Of a DNA stretch of 64,000 nt, positions 25,905-34,220 are shown piece after piece. Source of the DNA: Sphingomonadales bacterium. Lineage in GTDB: Bacteria > Pseudomonadota > Alphaproteobacteria > Sphingomonadales > Sphingomonadaceae. The notes beneath the pieces were generated by a model. That model saw nothing but the letters and a program-made list of their open reading frames with translations, did no database searches and was not told the origin of the DNA. The position numbers and the translations under genes are program-made. Each line of letters begins with the position of its first letter. The stretch's first letter is position 1. The stretch covers positions 1 to 64,000 of the forward strand of contig JAIXYT010000027.1 of NCBI GenBank assembly GCA_027490095.1. The letters run 5' to 3'.

Positions 25905-26243
25905 ATGATCACCATGACTTCCAACCCTTTCCGCAACGTGGCGCTGGCGATTTTGGCCAGCGCGACGGTTCTGGGCTTCGCGGCGGCCCCGGCCGAAGCG
26001 GCTGAAGTTCGGACGGCTTCGATTGCGACGAGCAGCCTGGAGCTCAGCCGGGCCGAGGGGCGCAAGGCTGTCGAGGGGCGGGTGATCGTGGCCGCCGAGC
26101 GGCTTTGCGCCAAGGAGAGCGTTGACTGGAAGAACCTCTCGGAATCAGCGGGTTACAAGCTGTGCGTTGCGAACGCGGTGCGGGATGCGCGGACGCAGAT
26201 GGCCGAGATCACGGCGCGGACGCAGATGGCGGCTGTCCAGTAA
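25905..26243 (+). CDS. UrcA family protein
   Basis: Protein of 112 aa. The ATG with AGGAG seven bases upstream gives a signal peptide ending APAEAA; an ATG 27 bases earlier is less well placed. The mature part carries the UrcA layout: a basic central helix (SRAEGRKAVEGRVIVAAERLC) and a C-terminal CVANAVRDAR, with two cysteines likely paired. UrcA proteins are small exported proteins of unknown function common in sphingomonads. The upstream 230 bases are relatively AT-rich and probably hold the promoter. Confidence 0.82.
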   Translation: MITMTSNPFRNVALAILASATVLGFAAAPAEAAEVRTASIATSSLELSRAEGRKAVEGRVIVAAERLCAKESVDWKNLSESAGYKLCVANAVRDARTQMAEITARTQMAAVQ

Positions 26244-26526
26244 AAAAAGCCTTGGTTTTGCTGGGGATATCCCTCTCTCCCCCGGCAGAGCCTCCCGGTG
26301 GCGGGGTTCAGTCCCCCCCGCCACCGGGCCCCAAGTCCCGGAATTCGCTGGAGAAATCCCCTCTCTCCTCCAGCGGATGAACAGGAGCCCGGCAGCCCCC
26401 CACAGGCTGCCGGGTTTTCTGCATCACATACATGACATGTCGCGTGTGTTTGGCGTGCATTCTGTGCCAGTTTGTGCGCCCCGGCGGCGCGTTTGGCGCG
26501 CCGGGAGCCCGAACAGGAGATCCCAG
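26244..26526 (+). terminator. Intergenic region with a stack of hairpins and a terminator
   Basis: Three hairpins lie in a row. First, CCCGGTGGCGGG (26294-26305) pairs with 26317-26328. Second, CGCTGGAG (26346-26353) pairs with 26368-26375. Third, CCCGGCAGCC (26388-26397) pairs with 26405-26414 and is followed by TTTTCT, a classic terminator. The first two sit in two similar pyrimidine-rich stretches (ATCCCTCTCTCC-like near 26268 and 26357). This is more structure than one terminator needs. The 110 bases after it hold no gene. Confidence 0.8.
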
Positions 26527-27420
26527 TTGCGCCATCTCGTTCGTCTTGCCCTGTTTGCGCTGTTGGTTGCGGATGGGGCCGCGGCGCAGGTGGTGGCGCC
26601 CGGGGTTCCGACCACGACCCAGGGCACGCGGGTGCCGCAGCAGAAGGACTGGCAGATCGGGGTGGGCTTTGCGCCCATCTATTCGCCGGTGTGGCAGGGG
26701 AGCCGGGACTATGCGCTTTCGGTGTTTCCCGACCTGCGGGTGAATTACCGCGATGTTCTGTTCTTTTCGGTGCCGGACGGGCTGGGGTGGAATGCGGTGA
26801 ACCGCGGCGGCTGGAAGATCGGGCCGCTGTTCAAGTTCCGCTTCGGCCGGGACGAGGGGACGGGGGGTTCGCCGTTCCTGATCACCGGGGGGAGCGATGC
26901 GCTGGTCGGGATGGGCAGCATCGGCTTTGCCGGCGAGCCCGGGGGTTTCGTGCAATATGGCTTCGCGGGCGGCAAGGCCCGGGCGCGGGTGGAGCTGCGG
27001 CAGGGCTTTGGCGGGCACGAGGGGGCGGTGGCCGACACCTCGCTTGGCTGGAGCGACCGGATGGGCACGCCGGGGACGGCGGGGATGTGGCTGTATTCGC
27101 TGTCGGCCCGGGCGACCTTTGCGGGGGCCGATTACACCAACACCTATTTCGGGGTGGACGCGGCCCAGGCGGCGGCGACCGGGCTGCGCGCGTTCCGGAC
27201 GGGGGACGGGCTGGTTTCGACCGGCGTTAACGGCGCGCTGACGAAGCTGGTGGGGGGCCAGGGGCGATATGGGGCGGTGACGCTGTTCGGCGGCTATGAC
27301 CGGCTGGCGGACGTGGTGGCGGAATCGACCCTGATCACCGAGCGGGGCAAGCGGGACCAGTTCTCGGTCGGGATCAGCTATGGATTCCGGTTCGGCATCG
27401 GGAAGACGCGCGGGCAATAG
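26527..27420 (+). CDS. MipA/OmpV family outer-membrane protein
   Basis: Protein of 297 aa starting at TTG, chosen because AGGAG lies seven bases before it and it opens a signal peptide (MRHLVRLALFALLVADGAAAQ). The MipA/OmpV features are WQIGVGFAPIYSPVWQGSRDYALSVFPDLRVNY, a glycine-rich mid-barrel and a final strand SVGISYGFRFG. Members are barrel proteins that scaffold murein synthases or act as porin-like channels. Upstream in-frame ATGs give no signal sequence. The gene uses G-ending codons heavily, unlike plus-strand genes left of 18 kb. Confidence 0.85.
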   Translation: MRHLVRLALFALLVADGAAAQVVAPGVPTTTQGTRVPQQKDWQIGVGFAPIYSPVWQGSRDYALSVFPDLRVNYRDVLFFSVPDGLGWNAVNRGGWKIGPLFKFRFGRDEGTGGSPFLITGGSDALVGMGSIGFAGEPGGFVQYGFAGGKARARVELRQGFGGHEGAVADTSLGWSDRMGTPGTAGMWLYSLSARATFAGADYTNTYFGVDAAQAAATGLRAFRTGDGLVSTGVNGALTKLVGGQGRYGAVTLFGGYDRLADVVAESTLITERGKRDQFSVGISYGFRFGIGKTRGQ

Positions 27421-27534
27421 CGCGGGGCCCGCCAGCGGCAGCAACGCCACCGGCGGCGATTGACGGGCCGCGAATGGGCTGCGAGCATTCGGCCCGTCGC
27501 GGATGGTCTGCGGCGGGTACCGGAGAGACGTTCG

Positions 27535-28128
27535 ATGCGGTTTTGTGTTGCGGGGATGGTTGCGTTGTGTGTGGCGCAGGGGGCGGTGGCGAATGACCTG
27601 GCCGGGTTCCGGGCCGAGGGGATGCTGGGCTGGGACCGGCTGGACGGATCCCTGTTCGGGACGGCCGACGGGCTGCTGTACGGCGTGGGCGCCGGCTATG
27701 ACTTCGGGCTGGGCGAGACGCTGGCGCTGGGGGTGGACGGCGAGATTTCGGGCACGACGGGCAAGCAGGACATCAGCCTGTGCGGGCCCCCCGGGCCGGG
27801 CTGCACGACGATCGGCCGCACCGAGGCGGGCCGCGACCTGTATGTGGGGGTGCGGCTGACGGGCAAGGTGGCAGACCGCGTCGCGGTGTATGGCAAGGTG
27901 GGATATGCCGACCTGAAGGTTCGGGCGTCCTACGACGACGAGACGGTCTATGGGCCGGCGGTCAGCCGGACCTTCGGCGGGTGGCGCGCGGGCTTCGGCG
28001 CGCAGTATCTGTGGGACAGCCTCTATGCCGGCCTGGAGTATCGCTACACCGACCATGGCAGCGGCGGGTTCGCGCTTGACGGGCTGACGCGGCACCAGCT
28101 GGTGGGCAATGTGGGGGTGAGGTTTTGA
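27535..28128 (+). CDS. Opacity-type outer-membrane beta-barrel protein
   Basis: Protein of 197 aa with a signal peptide (MRFCVAGMVALCVAQGAVAND) and an eight-strand barrel pattern: YGVGAGYDFGLGE, YVGVRLTGKVADRVAVYGKVGYA, GGWRAGFGAQYLWDSLYAGLEYRYTDHG and a terminal LVGNVGVRF ending in Phe. This resembles the OmpA-like/Opa-type porins of alphaproteobacteria. A lone Cys pair in the long loop (GPPGPGC) is unusual. GGAGAG precedes the ATG. Confidence 0.82.
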   Translation: MRFCVAGMVALCVAQGAVANDLAGFRAEGMLGWDRLDGSLFGTADGLLYGVGAGYDFGLGETLALGVDGEISGTTGKQDISLCGPPGPGCTTIGRTEAGRDLYVGVRLTGKVADRVAVYGKVGYADLKVRASYDDETVYGPAVSRTFGGWRAGFGAQYLWDSLYAGLEYRYTDHGSGGFALDGLTRHQLVGNVGVRF

Positions 28129-28224
28129 CGGAGGCGGCCGGGGCTAGTGCGCAGCGCTAGACCCCGGACTCGCCGCAGGCGTGGCCGGCGTGCGGGGGGC
28201 GGAGCCCACCGACACGTCCGACAA

Positions 28225-28291
28225 GCGGGCTTCGCCCGCAACCTTCCTTGTTCTTCTGGACCTTCAGGCGGACTCGGCGGCTTTGCCGCCG
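28225..28291. terminator. Two short perfect hairpins between barrel gene and accessory patch
   Basis: GCGGGC-TTC-GCCCGC (28225-28239) and CGGCGGC-TTT-GCCGCCG (28275-28291). Neither has a proper T-tract. They sit between the convergent barrel and NDT-like genes, at the compositional border of the AT-richer patch. Confidence 0.5.
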
Positions 28292-28302
28292 GCCGCTTGA
28301 CG

Positions 28303-29283
28303 CTATGAGAACAGGCCCAGCGAGCGCCGCAATGTCGCTATCAGAGACTTGGTCATGGCCTCCTCTTCTCCCACCCCCCAGAATACGGTTGTGCAGTGAT
28401 TTACGTCAAAGTGAGGAGAGTGGGCTTCAGCCCGGCTAGAACAACAAATATATATCACAGGCTTCCCTAATCCCTCAGCGTAACCTCCTTCCCAGTAAGC
28501 GCCCAAGTTTCCGTCTGATAAATCGACGATGACAAATGCAGAATCGCGGATTCTCTCTCTCATTAGATTGTCGATTATCCCCGCCTCTGAAATATCCCGC
28601 ATATCCCAAAGTCTATATCCAATTTGTTCAATGGCAGGTGAAAGGTATCGATCCTTTAATTCAAGCGTATATGAGTTCTTGAAGTCCAAAGCGAGAAATC
28701 CGTAGTTTGACGAAAAGCTACCCCGACGTTCGCGCTCTAAGAACTCCCATCCCTCAAGCGTCAATCCTATGTTCATAAGGCTGCCAGGGTCGCCCATTGT
28801 TCTGATTGGTATCCCGGAGAGAAGTCCTCTCGCGTGAAGCTGCAGCGCAATGTCCTTTGCATAACCATCATTGACTGAACCGACCGCAGCAGAGAAGCCC
28901 GCTGGAAACTCTGGAAGATGTGTCCCGAACCTCAATTCATGGGCAGAAACAAAAGCCAGAATATTTGCAGCTTGCGTCGCCGGGGAAGGTAGCAAATCTT
29001 CTGCCTTCTCCTGCACAACATCGGCTATCTGATCGTGCGTGATTAAGGGCACATCGCTGCCGTTAACCCGGACCCGCCGGATTCGGTGCGACAATGCTGC
29101 CCGTTGGACCGGCGTCAAGAAGCGCTCGTCCGCTAAATGACGATCAAAAAGCGCGGTTCGACTAATCCCAAACTGGCCGCATGTGACGCAATTGACAAGG
29201 AGTGCGTCCTTAGAGCCATACTGTCCCATGGATGCAGCGGTGCCTTCACGGTCCAGGCATATTGGGCAACGTTCTGTATTCAT
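28303..29283 (-). CDS. Zinc-ribbon protein with nucleoside-2-deoxyribosyltransferase-like domain
   Basis: Protein of 326 aa, not recognised as a named gene. An N-terminal zinc ribbon is suggested by CPIC (Cys6, Cys9) and CVTC (Cys32, Cys35). A helical middle follows. Residues about 194-300 look like the nucleoside 2-deoxyribosyltransferase/TIR-like fold: GFLALDF, IGYRLWDMRD, IRDSAFVIVDLSDGNLGAYWEGGYAEGLGKPVIYI, where Glu265 is in the position of the catalytic Glu. Such domains cleave N-glycosidic bonds of nucleosides or dinucleotides and occur in immune effectors. Codon use is far more AT-rich than in neighbours, indicating transfer. It is divergent from the FRG gene across 46 bases. Confidence 0.7.
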   Translation of the reverse strand: MNTERCPICLDREGTAASMGQYGSKDALLVNCVTCGQFGISRTALFDRHLADERFLTPVQRAALSHRIRRVRVNGSDVPLITHDQIADVVQEKAEDLLPSPATQAANILAFVSAHELRFGTHLPEFPAGFSAAVGSVNDGYAKDIALQLHARGLLSGIPIRTMGDPGSLMNIGLTLEGWEFLERERRGSFSSNYGFLALDFKNSYTLELKDRYLSPAIEQIGYRLWDMRDISEAGIIDNLMRERIRDSAFVIVDLSDGNLGAYWEGGYAEGLGKPVIYICCSSRAEAHSPHFDVNHCTTVFWGVGEEEAMTKSLIATLRRSLGLFS

Positions 29284-29329
29284 GCTAACCTTCCAAGCAA
29301 GCTAGAGCGCCAATCTAGGAGACCGATAT

Positions 29330-30169
29330 TTGGCACCGGAAGTCAACATTGAATCTGTAAGCCAATACTTCTCGACCGTTCGGTCGCTTGCTGAGGAAAC
29401 GCCTCTCGAATGCGTCTATCGAGGTCAAGCAGACTACAGCTGGAGACTACTTCCTGCAATACTTAGAGACGGCGGGAGACTGCTCGACGCAGAGAAGGAA
29501 ATCTATCGGGAGCTAATGTGCCTCTACCCTACCGAGTTTGACCTGGAACTTACTGCTTTCGACAAGCTGGCAAAGATGCAGCACTTTGGCCTTCCCACAA
29601 GACTTTTAGATATTACATGGAATCCATTAACTGCCTTATATTTCGCAACTTCTTCTAGCCCTGCCTCCGACGCAGATGGCGCAGTCTATTGCATAACGGT
29701 GCCCCCGTCGCGAAAAAAGTATTTTGATAGCGACACGGTCTCGTGCATAGCCAATCTATCGAACTTAAGTGCAGAAGAGAAGGCTGTAATAGAGCAATCT
29801 AAGGCTAGAAATATCGCTGATCTCAAGGAATTAGAGCCAGTAAAGCGATTGATTCAGTTTATACGTGTTGAGAAACCACACTTTCTATCTGCGATTAAAA
29901 GGCCTGACCTACATCGACCGCTTGTAGTCCTTCCTAAGCTAAGAAATCGTAGAATCATTGCGCAATCAGGGGCCTTTATAATATTCGGCCTCGATAAAGA
30001 CATGTTCTCATCAGCTGAGAAGCTGAAAACCAAGAGACTCAGAATCTCAGGCAAGCACAAAGCCGATATGAGACACGAACTGGAAATACTGGGAATTCAC
30101 GAGGGGACTCTGTTTCCTGAGATCGACAAGGCGGCAAGCCGGATAATGGAAAAATATAGCGCCCTATAG
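29330..30169 (+). CDS. FRG domain-containing protein
   Basis: Protein of 279 aa starting at TTG, with AGGAGA about eight bases upstream. The FRG domain is clear: CVYRGQADYSWRLLPAI (Arg31, Gly32), then MQHFGLPTRLLDITWNPLTALYFA (85-106) and a later LRNRRIIAQSGAFIIFG. FRG proteins are poorly understood; they are frequent in accessory DNA and have been linked to toxin- and defence-like loci. Codon use (many TTA, AGA, ATA) differs sharply from the GC-rich surroundings. It is divergent from the NDT-like gene with only 46 bases between start codons, which suggests a functional pair. Confidence 0.85.
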   Translation: MAPEVNIESVSQYFSTVRSLAEETPLECVYRGQADYSWRLLPAILRDGGRLLDAEKEIYRELMCLYPTEFDLELTAFDKLAKMQHFGLPTRLLDITWNPLTALYFATSSSPASDADGAVYCITVPPSRKKYFDSDTVSCIANLSNLSAEEKAVIEQSKARNIADLKELEPVKRLIQFIRVEKPHFLSAIKRPDLHRPLVVLPKLRNRRIIAQSGAFIIFGLDKDMFSSAEKLKTKRLRISGKHKADMRHELEILGIHEGTLFPEIDKAASRIMEKYSAL

Positions 30170-30216
30170 TTCCGATATTTGTGAGAGCTTTTCCAAGCCA
30201 AGTTGCCCTATGGTTC

Positions 30217-30511
30217 CTACCCCAACAACCCCCGCAAATACCCCCCCGTAAACCCCCGCCCACTCGCCACAACCTGCTCAGGCGTCCCAACCGCCACAAT
30301 CTCCCCCCCACCAGACCCACCCACGAGCCCAAGATCGATCACCCAGTCCGCGGTCTTGATCACCTCAAGATTGTGCTCGATCACCACGACCGTATTCCCC
30401 TGGTCCACAAGGGCGTGCAGCACCTCCAGAAGCTTCCGCACATCCTAGAAGTGCAGCCCGGTGGTCGGCTCGTCCAGGATATCGAGCGTCTGCCCCGTAG
30501 CCCGCCTAGGC
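30217..30511 (-). pseudogene. uvrA 3'-end fragment with amber stop
   Basis: About 97 codons matching the last part of UvrA, from [17 protein letters not shown] to GGYLRGLLG and a stop at 30217. An in-frame TAG (30445-30447) replaces the Glu codon of LHFEDVRK. It is about 85% identical by eye to 31226-31535 of the intact gene, and most differences are synonymous, so this copy was under selection as a real uvrA end before decay. It is a displaced or donor allele rather than a fresh duplicate. The homology stops abruptly beside the stop codon of the small ORF at 30515. Confidence 0.9.
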
Positions 30512-30514
30512 GCC

Positions 30515-30715
30515 TTACCAGCGCTTGCCCGTGTCTGCGATGGCGCGGAGCAGAGCCTGCTTGGAGGGTGTGCGGGGTGCGTCGTCCGGACGGCGGGGGG
30601 CTTCGACGAAATCGGCGCCGAGCTGGGCCCGGCGTGCGGCGATGTAGGCGCCCAACGTGGCCAGCGAGGTTGTCGCTTCAGGGGCCTTCAAGGATTTCGA
30701 TGCCGTGGTCGCCAT
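30515..30715 (-). CDS. Small ORF overlapping the nucleotidyltransferase gene
   Basis: Possible 66-aa protein. The ATG overlaps the last 38 bases of the nucleotidyltransferase gene. The sequence (LATLGAYIAARRAQLGADF, then TPSKQALLRAIADTGKRW) has an amphipathic helix resembling the start of small Xre-type regulators but is too short for a full helix-turn-helix domain. It could be the partner of the nucleotidyltransferase in a toxin-antitoxin-like pair, or a remnant. Its stop lies at the junction with the uvrA fragment. The ribosome site is weak. Confidence 0.45.
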   Translation of the reverse strand: MATTASKSLKAPEATTSLATLGAYIAARRAQLGADFVEAPRRPDDAPRTPSKQALLRAIADTGKRW

Positions 30716-31229
30716 GGGTCTCGTCCCGAATTCGCTTCTCCAGATACGCCAGATCCAGCTGATTGTATAGCGCGAACAGCGTCTTGGCCTGGCCCAGCAT
30801 CGCGCGCGCACTGCCGGATGCATATTGGCCCAGCCGATCTGCGATGAGGTCTTCGACGGGAATGGCAACCAGGGCCGGCGCCGTTTCGCTGTCTGCAAGC
30901 CGGATCAGTCTCAGACGGTCACGATCCGCGCGGCCGTCCATCAGGATGCCGCCGACCACTTCGAAGCCGAGGGCGAGTTCGGGATGGACCCAGCCGCGTC
31001 CGCCGGGATGGGGCGGAACGAAGCCGTGTTTGCGGAACAGGGTGTCGATGAGGTCATGGCGGCCGGTGACGATGTCGAAGTCGCCGGTGACCATGGCGCT
31101 GCCGGTGTACATTTCGACGGCGGCGCCGCCAACCAGGATCGGGCGCTGCGCGCCGTGTGCCACCATCTCGTCAGAAATGGCGGCGAACACAGCGAGGGCC
31201 GCCTCGAACTCGGGCCGCCAGACGCTCAT
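30678..31229 (-). CDS. Nucleotidyltransferase (DUF6036-like)
   Basis: Protein of 183 aa. The nucleotidyltransferase signature is [13 protein letters not shown] followed by TGDFDIV, giving Gly34-Gly35 and metal-binding Asp50 and Asp52. A C-terminal [23 protein letters not shown] helix region is typical of the DUF6036/AbiEii-like minimal nucleotidyltransferases, which transfer nucleotides to RNA or protein and often act in toxin-antitoxin pairs. The start overlaps the uvrA stop by four bases (ATGA), so it is translated as an appendage of uvrA. It lies between two copies of the uvrA 3' end. Confidence 0.8.
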   Translation of the reverse strand: MSVWRPEFEAALAVFAAISDEMVAHGAQRPILVGGAAVEMYTGSAMVTGDFDIVTGRHDLIDTLFRKHGFVPPHPGGRGWVHPELALGFEVVGGILMDGRADRDRLRLIRLADSETAPALVAIPVEDLIADRLGQYASGSARAMLGQAKTLFALYNQLDLAYLEKRIRDETHGDHGIEILEGP

Positions 31230-34072
31230 TCGGCCGCCCTGGCGGGGGAGAGCAAGGGTTTCAGATATCCGCCGGTGAAGCCCTTCCCACTCGCCACCAC
31301 CTGCTCAGGCGTCCCTACCGCCACAATCTCCCCCCCGCCGGACCCGCCCTCGGGCCCCAGATCGATCACCCAGTCCGCCGTCTTGATCACCTCCAGATTG
31401 TGCTCGATCACCACGACCGTATTCCCCTGGTCGACGAGGGCGTGGAGCACCTCCAGCAGCTTGCGGACATCCTCGAAGTGGAGGCCGGTGGTGGGCTCGT
31501 CGAGGATGTAGAGGGTCTGGCCGGTGGCGCGGCGGGACAGCTCCTTCGCGAGCTTCACCCGCTGCGCCTCGCCGCCGCTCAAGGTCGTGGCCTGTTGGCC
31601 GACATGGACGTAGCCCAGCCCCACCTCCTCCAGCATCTTCAGCCGGTCGCGGATCGGCGGCACCGCATCGAACAGCTTCACGGCGTCCGACACCGTCATG
31701 TCGAGGACGTCGGCGATCGAGTGCCCCTTGTGGTGCACCTCGAGCGTTTCGCGGTTGTAGCGTTTGCCGTGGCAGACGTCGCACTGGACGTAGACGTCGG
31801 GGAGGAAGTGCATCTCGATCTTGAGCATGCCGTCGCCCTGGCAGGCTTCACAGCGGCCGCCTTTCACGTTGAAGCTGAAGCGGCCGGGCTTGTAGCCGCG
31901 GGCGAGGGATTCGGGGAGGCCGGCGAACCAGTCGCGGATGTGGGTGAAGGCGCCGGTGTAAGTGGCGGGGTTGGAGCGGGGGGTGCGGCCGATGGGGGAC
32001 TGGTCGATGTCGATGACCTTGTCGAGATGTTCGAGGCCGGTGATGGAATCATGCGGGCCGGTGTGGATGCGGGCGCCGTTGAGGGTGCGCGCCGCGGCGG
32101 GATAGAGGGTGTCGATCACGAAGCTGGACTTGCCGGAGCCGGAGACGCCGGTGACGCAGGTGAAGGTGCCGAGCGGGATGCTGGCGGTGACGTTCTGCAG
32201 ATTGTTGGCGCGGGCGCCGGTGATGGTGAGTTTCTTGCCGTTGCCCTTGCGGCGTTTGGCCGGGACCTCGACCTTGCGGCGGCCGGCGAGATAATCGCCG
32301 GTGAGGCTGTCGGGGTTCTGGAGGATGTCGGGGAGGGTGCCTTCGGCGACGACGGTGCCGCCGAGCTTGCCGGCGCCGGGGCCCATGTCGACGATGTGGT
32401 CGGCAGTGCGGATGGCGTCTTCGTCATGTTCCACCACGAGGACGGTGTTGCCGAGGTCGCGCAGGCGCTTGAGGGTTTCGAGGAGGCGGTCGTTGTCGCG
32501 CTGGTGGAGGCCGATGGAGGGTTCGTCGAGGACGTAGAGGACGCCGGGGAGGCCGGAGCCGATCTGGCTGGCGAGGCGGATGCGCTGGGATTCGCCGCCG
32601 GAGAGGGTGCCGGAGGTGCGATCGAGCGACAGGTAGCCGAGGCCGACGTTGACGAGGAAGCCGAGGCGCTCGTTGATCTCTTTCAGGATGCGGGCGGCGA
32701 TCTCGTTCTGCTTCGGCGTCAGCTGGGCGGAGAGCGAGAGGAACCAGTTCGCGGCGTCGGCGACGGAGCGGGCGGTGGCCTGGCTGATGTGCTCGCCGGC
32801 GATCTTGACGGAGAGGGCCTCGGGCTTGAGGCGGGCGCCGTGGCAGACCTCGCAGGGGGCGGAGGCCTGGTAGCGGGAGAGCTCCTCGCGCATCCAGGCG
32901 GATTCGGTGTCGCGGAAGCGCTTGTCGAGGTTGGCGATGACGCCTTCGAAGGTCTTGGTGACTTCGTAGGTCTTGCGGCCGTCCTCGAAGCGCAAGGGTA
33001 TGGCCTTGCCGCGGGTGCCGTGGAGGATGGCGTCGCGGGTGTCCTCGGGGAGCTTGGCCCAGGGTTGATCGAGGGTGCCGCCGTAGGCGCGGACGACACT
33101 CCCAAGGACCTGCATGTAGTAGGGGGAGGGGGGGGAGGATTTGGCCCAGGGGACGACGGCGCCGTCCTTGAGGGAGATGAGCTCGTTCGGGACGACGAGC
33201 ATGGGATCAAAGAAGAGCTTTTCGCCGAGGCCGTTGCAGGCGGGGCAGGCGCCCTGGGGGGCGTTGAAGGAGAAGAGGCGGGGTTCGATTTCCGGAAGGG
33301 TGAAGCCGGAGACGGGGCAGGCGAATTTTTCGGAGAAGGTGATCGGGTCGCCGCCGTCGACGAGATCGACGGTTGCGAGGCCTTCGGCGAGTTTCAGGGC
33401 GGTTTCGAAGGATTCGGCGAGGCGGCTGGCGATGTCGGGGCGGACGACCAGGCGGTCGACGACGACGTCGATGTCGTGCTTGTACTTCTTGTCGAGGGTG
33501 GGGGCGTCCTCGATGTCGTGGACGGTGCCGTTGATGCGCAGGCGCTGGAAGCCCTGGCGCTTCCAGTCGGCGATTTCCTTGCGGTACTCGCCCTTGCGGC
33601 CGCGGACGACGGGGGCGAGGAGGAGGAGGCGGGTGCCTTCGGGGAGGGCGAGGACGCGGTCGACCATCTGGCTGACGGTCTGCGCGCTGATGGGGAGGCC
33701 GGTGGCGGGGGAATAGGGGATGCCGACGCGGGCCCAGAGGAGGCGCATGTAATCATACACCTCGGTGACGGTGCCGACGGTGGAGCGCGGGTTTCGGCTG
33801 GTGGTCTTCTGTTCGATGCTGATGGCGGGCGAGAGGCCCTCGATATGGTCGACGTCGGGCTTTTGCATCAGTTCGAGGAACTGGCGGGCGTAGGCGGAGA
33901 GGGATTCGACGTAGCGGCGCTGGCCTTCGGCGTAGATGGTGTCGAAGGCGAGGCTGGATTTGCCGGAGCCGGAGAGGCCGGTTATCACGATGAGCTTGTC
34001 GCGCGGGAGGTCGATGTCGACGGACTTCAGGTTGTGCTCGCGCGCGCCGCGGACGGAGATGTGGGTCAGCAT
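31226..34072 (-). CDS. uvrA: Excinuclease ABC subunit A
   Basis: Protein of 948 aa, the usual length. The start [16 protein letters not shown] is canonical; the frame is open further upstream but without homology. Features in order: Walker [10 protein letters not shown] (about 32-40), first zinc module with CPVSG and CPACNG, a [14 protein letters not shown] segment, signature LSGGESQRI, second Walker [11 protein letters not shown], second zinc module CEACQGDG to [10 protein letters not shown], signature [15 protein letters not shown] and Walker [17 protein letters not shown]. It recognises DNA lesions for nucleotide excision repair. A LexA box lies eight bases before the ATG. Its last residues ([11 protein letters not shown]) differ from the nearby fragment copy. 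Confidence 0.97.
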   Translation of the reverse strand: MLTHISVRGAREHNLKSVDIDLPRDKLIVITGLSGSGKSSLAFDTIYAEGQRRYVESLSAYARQFLELMQKPDVDHIEGLSPAISIEQKTTSRNPRSTVGTVTEVYDYMRLLWARVGIPYSPATGLPISAQTVSQMVDRVLALPEGTRLLLLAPVVRGRKGEYRKEIADWKRQGFQRLRINGTVHDIEDAPTLDKKYKHDIDVVVDRLVVRPDIASRLAESFETALKLAEGLATVDLVDGGDPITFSEKFACPVSGFTLPEIEPRLFSFNAPQGACPACNGLGEKLFFDPMLVVPNELISLKDGAVVPWAKSSPPSPYYMQVLGSVVRAYGGTLDQPWAKLPEDTRDAILHGTRGKAIPLRFEDGRKTYEVTKTFEGVIANLDKRFRDTESAWMREELSRYQASAPCEVCHGARLKPEALSVKIAGEHISQATARSVADAANWFLSLSAQLTPKQNEIAARILKEINERLGFLVNVGLGYLSLDRTSGTLSGGESQRIRLASQIGSGLPGVLYVLDEPSIGLHQRDNDRLLETLKRLRDLGNTVLVVEHDEDAIRTADHIVDMGPGAGKLGGTVVAEGTLPDILQNPDSLTGDYLAGRRKVEVPAKRRKGNGKKLTITGARANNLQNVTASIPLGTFTCVTGVSGSGKSSFVIDTLYPAAARTLNGARIHTGPHDSITGLEHLDKVIDIDQSPIGRTPRSNPATYTGAFTHIRDWFAGLPESLARGYKPGRFSFNVKGGRCEACQGDGMLKIEMHFLPDVYVQCDVCHGKRYNRETLEVHHKGHSIADVLDMTVSDAVKLFDAVPPIRDRLKMLEEVGLGYVHVGQQATTLSGGEAQRVKLAKELSRRATGQTLYILDEPTTGLHFEDVRKLLEVLHALVDQGNTVVVIEHNLEVIKTADWVIDLGPEGGSGGGEIVAVGTPEQVVASGKGFTGGYLKPLLSPARAAE

Positions 34073-34079
34073 GGGAATC

Positions 34080-34094
34080 GTTCTACCTATGTTC
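34080..34094 (-). promoter_or_regulatory. LexA (SOS) box of uvrA
   Basis: On the coding strand GAAC-ATAGGTA-GAAC, the alphaproteobacterial LexA motif GAAC-N7-GAAC, ending seven bases before the uvrA ATG. Repressor bound here would cover the promoter or the start, giving damage-inducible uvrA, and by overlap also the nucleotidyltransferase gene. Confidence 0.85.
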
Positions 34095-34220
34095 CGCGGG
34101 GCGGGAAAGGGCGGATTTGGGGCAGAACGGCGGGGAATCCAAGGGTGCGGATTGGCGCGGGGTGTGCGTGGCAGCCGGCCAGGATTGCCCATCCCGGCCG
34201 GCGCTTGACGATCCTGTTGG

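Noticed and set aside
28128-30230. Search for direct repeats or an attachment core flanking the AT-rich patch
   Set aside because: Comparing the left border (about 28.13-28.30 kb) with the right border (about 30.17-30.23 kb) by eye gave only matches of four or five bases, which are not significant.
30217-30441. Short frame at the uvrA fragment considered as an independent small ATP-binding protein
   Set aside because: It matches only the last 74 residues of UvrA, begins after an in-frame amber codon and lacks Walker motifs, so it is a gene remnant.
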